Assembly: GCA_016839875.1 (NCBI GenBank)
Contig: JAEOTK010000411.1
Span: 1-9,437 of the forward strand
Length of the DNA: 9,437 nucleotides
Reading direction: 5' to 3'
Origin: Candidatus Heimdallarchaeota archaeon
Lineage (GTDB): Archaea > Asgardarchaeota > Heimdallarchaeia > Heimdallarchaeales > Heimdallarchaeaceae
This document shows positions 6,691 through 9,437 of this stretch, piece by piece; position 1 is the stretch's first letter, and each line of letters opens with the position of its first letter. The translations under genes and the position numbers were made by a program. The notes beneath the pieces are model-generated. The model was given only the letters and a program-made list of their open reading frames with translations, did no database searches and was not told the origin of the DNA.

Positions 6691-7551
6691 ATGAATACTG
6701 AAACCCATTTCTGTTTAAGAGTTGATATAGATACCTTTGAAGGATTGAAAAAGGGATTACCTAATTGTATTAAGATTGCAAAGAAAATAGAATGCCCAAT
6801 TACCGTATACCTCAGTCTAGGTAAATATGCAACAGGAAGGAATATTTTTAGGAAAATTAAGAGGAAGGAGAGTATTAATCTCAAGCTACCACCGTGGAAA
6901 AGGAATTCTGTAAAGAGTATCATGCGCGGATTAATAATCCCACCAGCAAGAATAGGAGACAAAGAAAAGAAGCAGTTAAGACATTACAGTCATTTGGAGG
7001 AAGTTGAATTTCATTCACATGGTTATAATCATGTTAATTGGTCCTCAAATTTCTCTAATTTCCCAAAAGAAAAAACAAAGGAATATTTGGATTTATTTAT
7101 TGAAGAATACGAGGAAATTTTCAACAAAAAACCTATTGCCAATGCAGCACCTAATTTTCAAGTAAACAAATACTATTTTGAACAACTGAAAACGAGAGGA
7201 TTCAAATTCTCTTCTGATTTTTGCTATAAAGAACCATTCAACCTACAACCCTACGATTTGGACCAATTACCCGTTACAGAACCAACTATTGAAGAATTTC
7301 TTATACATGGAAAAAGCTCAGAACAGATTAAAGAAGAATTTGAGCAAAATATGAAAATAAAAGTAGATACAGGAGTACACTATGTTTGTTTCTATATTCA
7401 TGCAATTTTTGAACCAGTAAAATTGGAGAATTTGTTGGAAGACATTCTGAAAATTTCTTTCAAGTATGATATGAAACCACTATCTCATAGTGGTTATTAC
7501 AAATTGTTTAATAAATTTCCAGCATTAAAACACTCAGAGTTGCTAAATTGA
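6691..7551 (+). CDS. ArnD-like polysaccharide deacetylase (NodB-fold, lipid-linked sugar deacylase)
   Basis: A 286-aa protein of the NodB/CE4 deacetylase superfamily, closest in feel to ArnD, which removes the formyl group from 4-formamido-arabinose on undecaprenyl phosphate. CLRVDIDTFEGLKKGLP (8-24) parallels the ArnD N-terminus and holds the D12/D14 pair (catalytic base and metal ligand). HSHGYNH gives the metal-binding H110 and H114. NAAPNFQVNK (151-160) occupies the place of ArnD's AAAGWRAD but lacks its Trp and Arg. DQLPVTEPTIEEF (191-203) matches QIPVT-PTWDEV, and FYIHAIFE (234-241) supplies the late catalytic-type His. There is no signal peptide or membrane helix, so it should act at the cytoplasmic face. 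It sits between two GT4 genes (24 and 9 base gaps), fitting a role on a lipid-linked N-acyl or N-formyl sugar. The exact substrate is inferred. Confidence 0.85.
   Translation: MNTETHFCLRVDIDTFEGLKKGLPNCIKIAKKIECPITVYLSLGKYATGRNIFRKIKRKESINLKLPPWKRNSVKSIMRGLIIPPARIGDKEKKQLRHYSHLEEVEFHSHGYNHVNWSSNFSNFPKEKTKEYLDLFIEEYEEIFNKKPIANAAPNFQVNKYYFEQLKTRGFKFSSDFCYKEPFNLQPYDLDQLPVTEPTIEEFLIHGKSSEQIKEEFEQNMKIKVDTGVHYVCFYIHAIFEPVKLENLLEDILKISFKYDMKPLSHSGYYKLFNKFPALKHSELLN
7475..7495. repeat. Perfect 9-bp inverted repeat inside the deacetylase gene
   Basis: AACCACTAT, a 3-base loop CTC, then ATAGTGGTT forms a perfect 9-bp hairpin near the 3' end of the deacetylase, about 65-85 bases before the second GT4 start. 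The codons read KPLSHSGY, a plausible part of the protein, so the hairpin may be accidental. It could tune message processing or expression of the downstream gene. There is no following T-tract, so it is not a bacterial-type terminator. Confidence 0.35.
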
Positions 7552-7557
7552 GTTGAT
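7550..7557 (+). promoter_or_regulatory. Possible ribosome-binding site for the second GT4
   Basis: GAGTTGAT differs by one base from GAGGTGAT, the expected complement of the archaeal 16S 3' end. It overlaps the deacetylase TGA stop. The gap to the ATG at 7561 is only three bases, shorter than ideal. Confidence 0.3.
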
Positions 7558-7560
7558 ACA

Positions 7561-8712
7561 ATGAAAAAACAATCCGTTTGCTTCCTTACGCAAGAATACA
7601 GAAAAGGAGCTACCTGGATTTATTGTTCTAGTTTAGCATCTGAAATAAACAAAGAAGGTTTGTGGAATCCATATATTGTTGCAGCGAGTAAGAACGCGAA
7701 TTTAACTGATAAAAAGGAAAAGAATTTTTCATTAAGATTAATTCAGACATCTTCATCTAAATTCTTTTACTCGCAAGATTTCTGGAAGAGATCTCTTCAA
7801 GAAGTTAACAAAATCAATCCAACAATCATTCATGGAAACATGAATTTACTCTCTTCTTATGGAATCAAAAATAATTATCCTATTGTTGAAACAATACATA
7901 CTACATTCAGTAGAGAGAAAAAAGGAGCAAAAGAAGAATCTTTTGGATCGTTAAGTTGGGTAGAAAAACGTGCTTTATTACTCTATCCAATTTTAAAAAG
8001 AGTTGAAACCAAGTTATTAAATCGAGCAAATCACCTCATTGCAGTAAGTGATGCCATAAAACAGGAATTGACTTCTAAATATTCAATTGATGAAAGCAAA
8101 ATCACTGTAATCCCAAATGGTGTAGATACCAACAACCATCACTCTACTGAAAATAAGCTCTATGAAAAGAAAGAAAATGAATTGATTTTGGGGTTTCTTG
8201 GAAGAATGACTGCAAGCAAAGGTGGAAAAATACTATTTCCAATTTTGAAGAGAGTTAAAGAAAAGATTCCTAATTTCAAGCTATTAATTGCAGGAGATGA
8301 TTTAGGATCTAAAAGCGAAATCATCAAATTAATAGAAAAACATGATCTTAAGAGAAATATAATAGATTATGGATATATTTTAGATATTGAGAAGAAGAAT
8401 TCTTTTTTTAGTTCTTTAGATTTATTTCTACTACCTTCTAGTCATGAAGGCATGAGTTTAACCTTGTTAGAGGCACTAGCATGTAAAACACCTATTTTGG
8501 CATCACCTCAAGCTGTGACATTTGATCATAAAGATACTATTCTTATTGCTCAAAGGAATATTGAAGAGTTTGCAGAGAAAATTATTGAGTTCAACAACAA
8601 TCCTGAAATGTCGCGTAATATCAAGCAAAAATCATCTGAAGTTGCGTTCGATTATTCTTGGAAGAAAACTGCAGAACTCACTCAAAAAGTATATGAAAAA
8701 ATCTTGACATGA
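7561..8712 (+). CDS. Family 4 glycosyltransferase (GT-B fold), second copy
   Basis: A 383-aa GT4 enzyme, clearly different in sequence from the first GT4 and so probably adding a different sugar or linkage. Landmarks are VCFLTQEYRKGATWIYCSSL at the N-terminus, IIHGNMN (89-95), ETIHT with H113, AVSDAI (161-166), IPNGVD (184-189), GFLGRMTASKGG (211-222) with the donor-binding Arg and Lys, AGDD (244-247), and the EX7E motif E296/E304 in SHEGMSLTLLEALA. No membrane helix is evident; it likely works at the inner membrane face on a lipid-linked acceptor. It is the last gene of the plus-strand cluster. Only 18 bases separate its stop from the stop of the convergent archaeosortase gene, and no hairpin or long T-tract terminator is visible there, so the two transcripts may overlap. 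Confidence 0.93.
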   Translation: MKKQSVCFLTQEYRKGATWIYCSSLASEINKEGLWNPYIVAASKNANLTDKKEKNFSLRLIQTSSSKFFYSQDFWKRSLQEVNKINPTIIHGNMNLLSSYGIKNNYPIVETIHTTFSREKKGAKEESFGSLSWVEKRALLLYPILKRVETKLLNRANHLIAVSDAIKQELTSKYSIDESKITVIPNGVDTNNHHSTENKLYEKKENELILGFLGRMTASKGGKILFPILKRVKEKIPNFKLLIAGDDLGSKSEIIKLIEKHDLKRNIIDYGYILDIEKKNSFFSSLDLFLLPSSHEGMSLTLLEALACKTPILASPQAVTFDHKDTILIAQRNIEEFAEKIIEFNNNPEMSRNIKQKSSEVAFDYSWKKTAELTQKVYEKILT

Positions 8713-8730
8713 AATATTGGTCAAATAAGA

Positions 8731-9437
8731 TTAGCTAGTTTCTTCTGAAACTTGCGGGTCAGAGTTATCTGGTATTTCTTTCCGTTTTTCAGCTTTGGGC
8801 AAGATAAACAACCAATAAACTGGAATCCATAGAATCAATAATGCATAACCTAGATAATTATGAATTGGTTCTGCAATATCCCAACCTCTAAAGTAGAAAA
8901 CAAAAAGAATGATATTAACTCTTAGGATATTTATTAGATATGTTCCAATTACTCCAATAGAAGTAACTAGAACAACCTTCCAATTCCACTTTAGTCTCTT
9001 TCTTGATTCAAAAAGCATAAGCAAGAAAATAGCAAGAAAAATTGTTAGAGAATGGATGCCACTACAACGAGCATCAATTGCTATATTTTTGATACCATTT
9101 GGGCTGTCGAAAATAAGCAAAGTGTAACTTCTATGGGGTTCTGCTGTGTTCATAACCCAACTTGTATCAATGAGGTTTAATCCAAAAACATACATTAATC
9201 CAGTTACAATAACCCCAGTTGCTTTTGTTAACCATTCTGCAAGTTTAAGTTGAAATAGAAAACTATCAACTCCTGAATATATCAGAGCATAGAATATTGC
9301 AGTCAATAAAATCATATACAAAGCAGGAGTACGATATTTTCGAAAAATTGGGTCGTCCCAAGTAAGAAAGAATGCCGCAAGAAATGCAAAAACTAACCCA
9401 ATTGGGACAAGTAGATTCGAAGGAAAGTCAAAGAATA
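8731..9437 (-). CDS. Archaeosortase/exosortase family transpeptidase (partial, start beyond right edge)
   Basis: An integral membrane cysteine protease/transpeptidase of the exosortase/archaeosortase family, which cuts surface proteins at a C-terminal sorting signal (motif, helix, basic tail) and, in archaea studied, attaches them to a membrane lipid. All three catalytic residues are present in the usual settings: Cys in DARCSGIHSL (codon 9064-9066), Arg in INILRVNI (8920-8922) and His in EPIHNYLGYA (8860-8862). Several membrane helices flank them, and a hydrophilic tail (KAEKRKEIPDNSD...) ends the protein. An internal TTG at 9321 is not the start: the frame is open upstream to 9435, adding two hydrophobic segments (PSNLLVPIGLVFAFLAAFFL and the linker WDDPIFRKYRTPA before the next), so at least 234 residues are encoded. 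The subfamily (ArtA-like or other) cannot be told. No protein with a sorting signal is encoded in the window. Confidence 0.88.
   Translation of the reverse strand, partial: FFDFPSNLLVPIGLVFAFLAAFFLTWDDPIFRKYRTPALYMILLTAIFYALIYSGVDSFLFQLKLAEWLTKATGVIVTGLMYVFGLNLIDTSWVMNTAEPHRSYTLLIFDSPNGIKNIAIDARCSGIHSLTIFLAIFLLMLFESRKRLKWNWKVVLVTSIGVIGTYLINILRVNIILFVFYFRGWDIAEPIHNYLGYALLILWIPVYWLFILPKAEKRKEIPDNSDPQVSEETS

Noticed and set aside
6639..6962. Minus-strand 107-codon hydrophobic frame across the GT4/deacetylase junction
   Set aside because: Its overlap with the conserved VDIDTF start of the deacetylase and its lack of recognisable features mark it as a shadow frame.
8713..8730. Terminator between the convergent GT4 and archaeosortase genes
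   Set aside because: Only 18 bases with no stem-loop and no long T-tract on either strand.
8909..9127. Plus-strand open frame opposite the archaeosortase
   Set aside because: It is antisense to the catalytic Cys/Arg region of the archaeosortase; no independent support.
1..9437. CRISPR array, tRNA/rRNA genes, insertion sequences or attachment sites
   Set aside because: No repeat-spacer periodicity, no cloverleaf or rRNA-like tracts, no transposase and no terminal repeats were seen; the window is almost fully occupied by ordinary protein genes.

Overview
The window looks archaeal and AT-rich (about one third G+C by eye). Three things point that way: a branched-chain polyamine synthase (BpsA family), an archaeosortase/exosortase-type transpeptidase, and two operon heads with BRE/TATA-like boxes about 22-26 bases before the start codon, as expected for leaderless archaeal transcripts. 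The lineage cannot be fixed from the sequence; a low-GC Asgard or methanogen-like archaeon would fit.

Layout. Bases 1-1331 (minus strand) hold most of a large multi-pass membrane protein with GT-C-like features that runs off the left edge and starts with TTG. Upstream in the same direction lies bpsA (1366-2526, minus). A compact divergent promoter region (about 2527-2622) follows, with two TATA-like boxes and a perfect 12-bp direct repeat spaced 21 bp. From there a tight plus-strand cluster runs to 8712: a fold-type III PLP decarboxylase, a YkgJ-type cysteine-cluster protein, a GT2 glycosyltransferase with C-terminal membrane helices, a GT4 glycosyltransferase, an ArnD-like deacetylase/deformylase and a second GT4. 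Gaps are 5-24 bases, with one 4-base overlap. Convergent to it, 8731-9437 (minus) encodes an archaeosortase/exosortase whose Cys, Arg and His catalytic residues are all present; its reading frame stays open through the right edge. There is no gene-free stretch over 300 bases.

How the genes may work together (inference). Cytoplasmic GT2 and GT4 enzymes would build a glycan on a polyprenyl-phosphate carrier. The ArnD-like enzyme would remove an N-acyl or N-formyl group from a lipid-linked amino sugar. A GT-C enzyme would act on the outer face. The archaeosortase would cleave and lipid-anchor surface proteins that carry a C-terminal sorting signal. The gene set (sortase-like enzyme, polysaccharide deacetylase, two GT4s and a PLP decarboxylase) parallels the exosortase/exopolysaccharide loci of bacteria. 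The decarboxylase also lacks the Cys-Glu-Ser signature of diaminopimelate decarboxylases. This parallel is the most interesting feature of the window.
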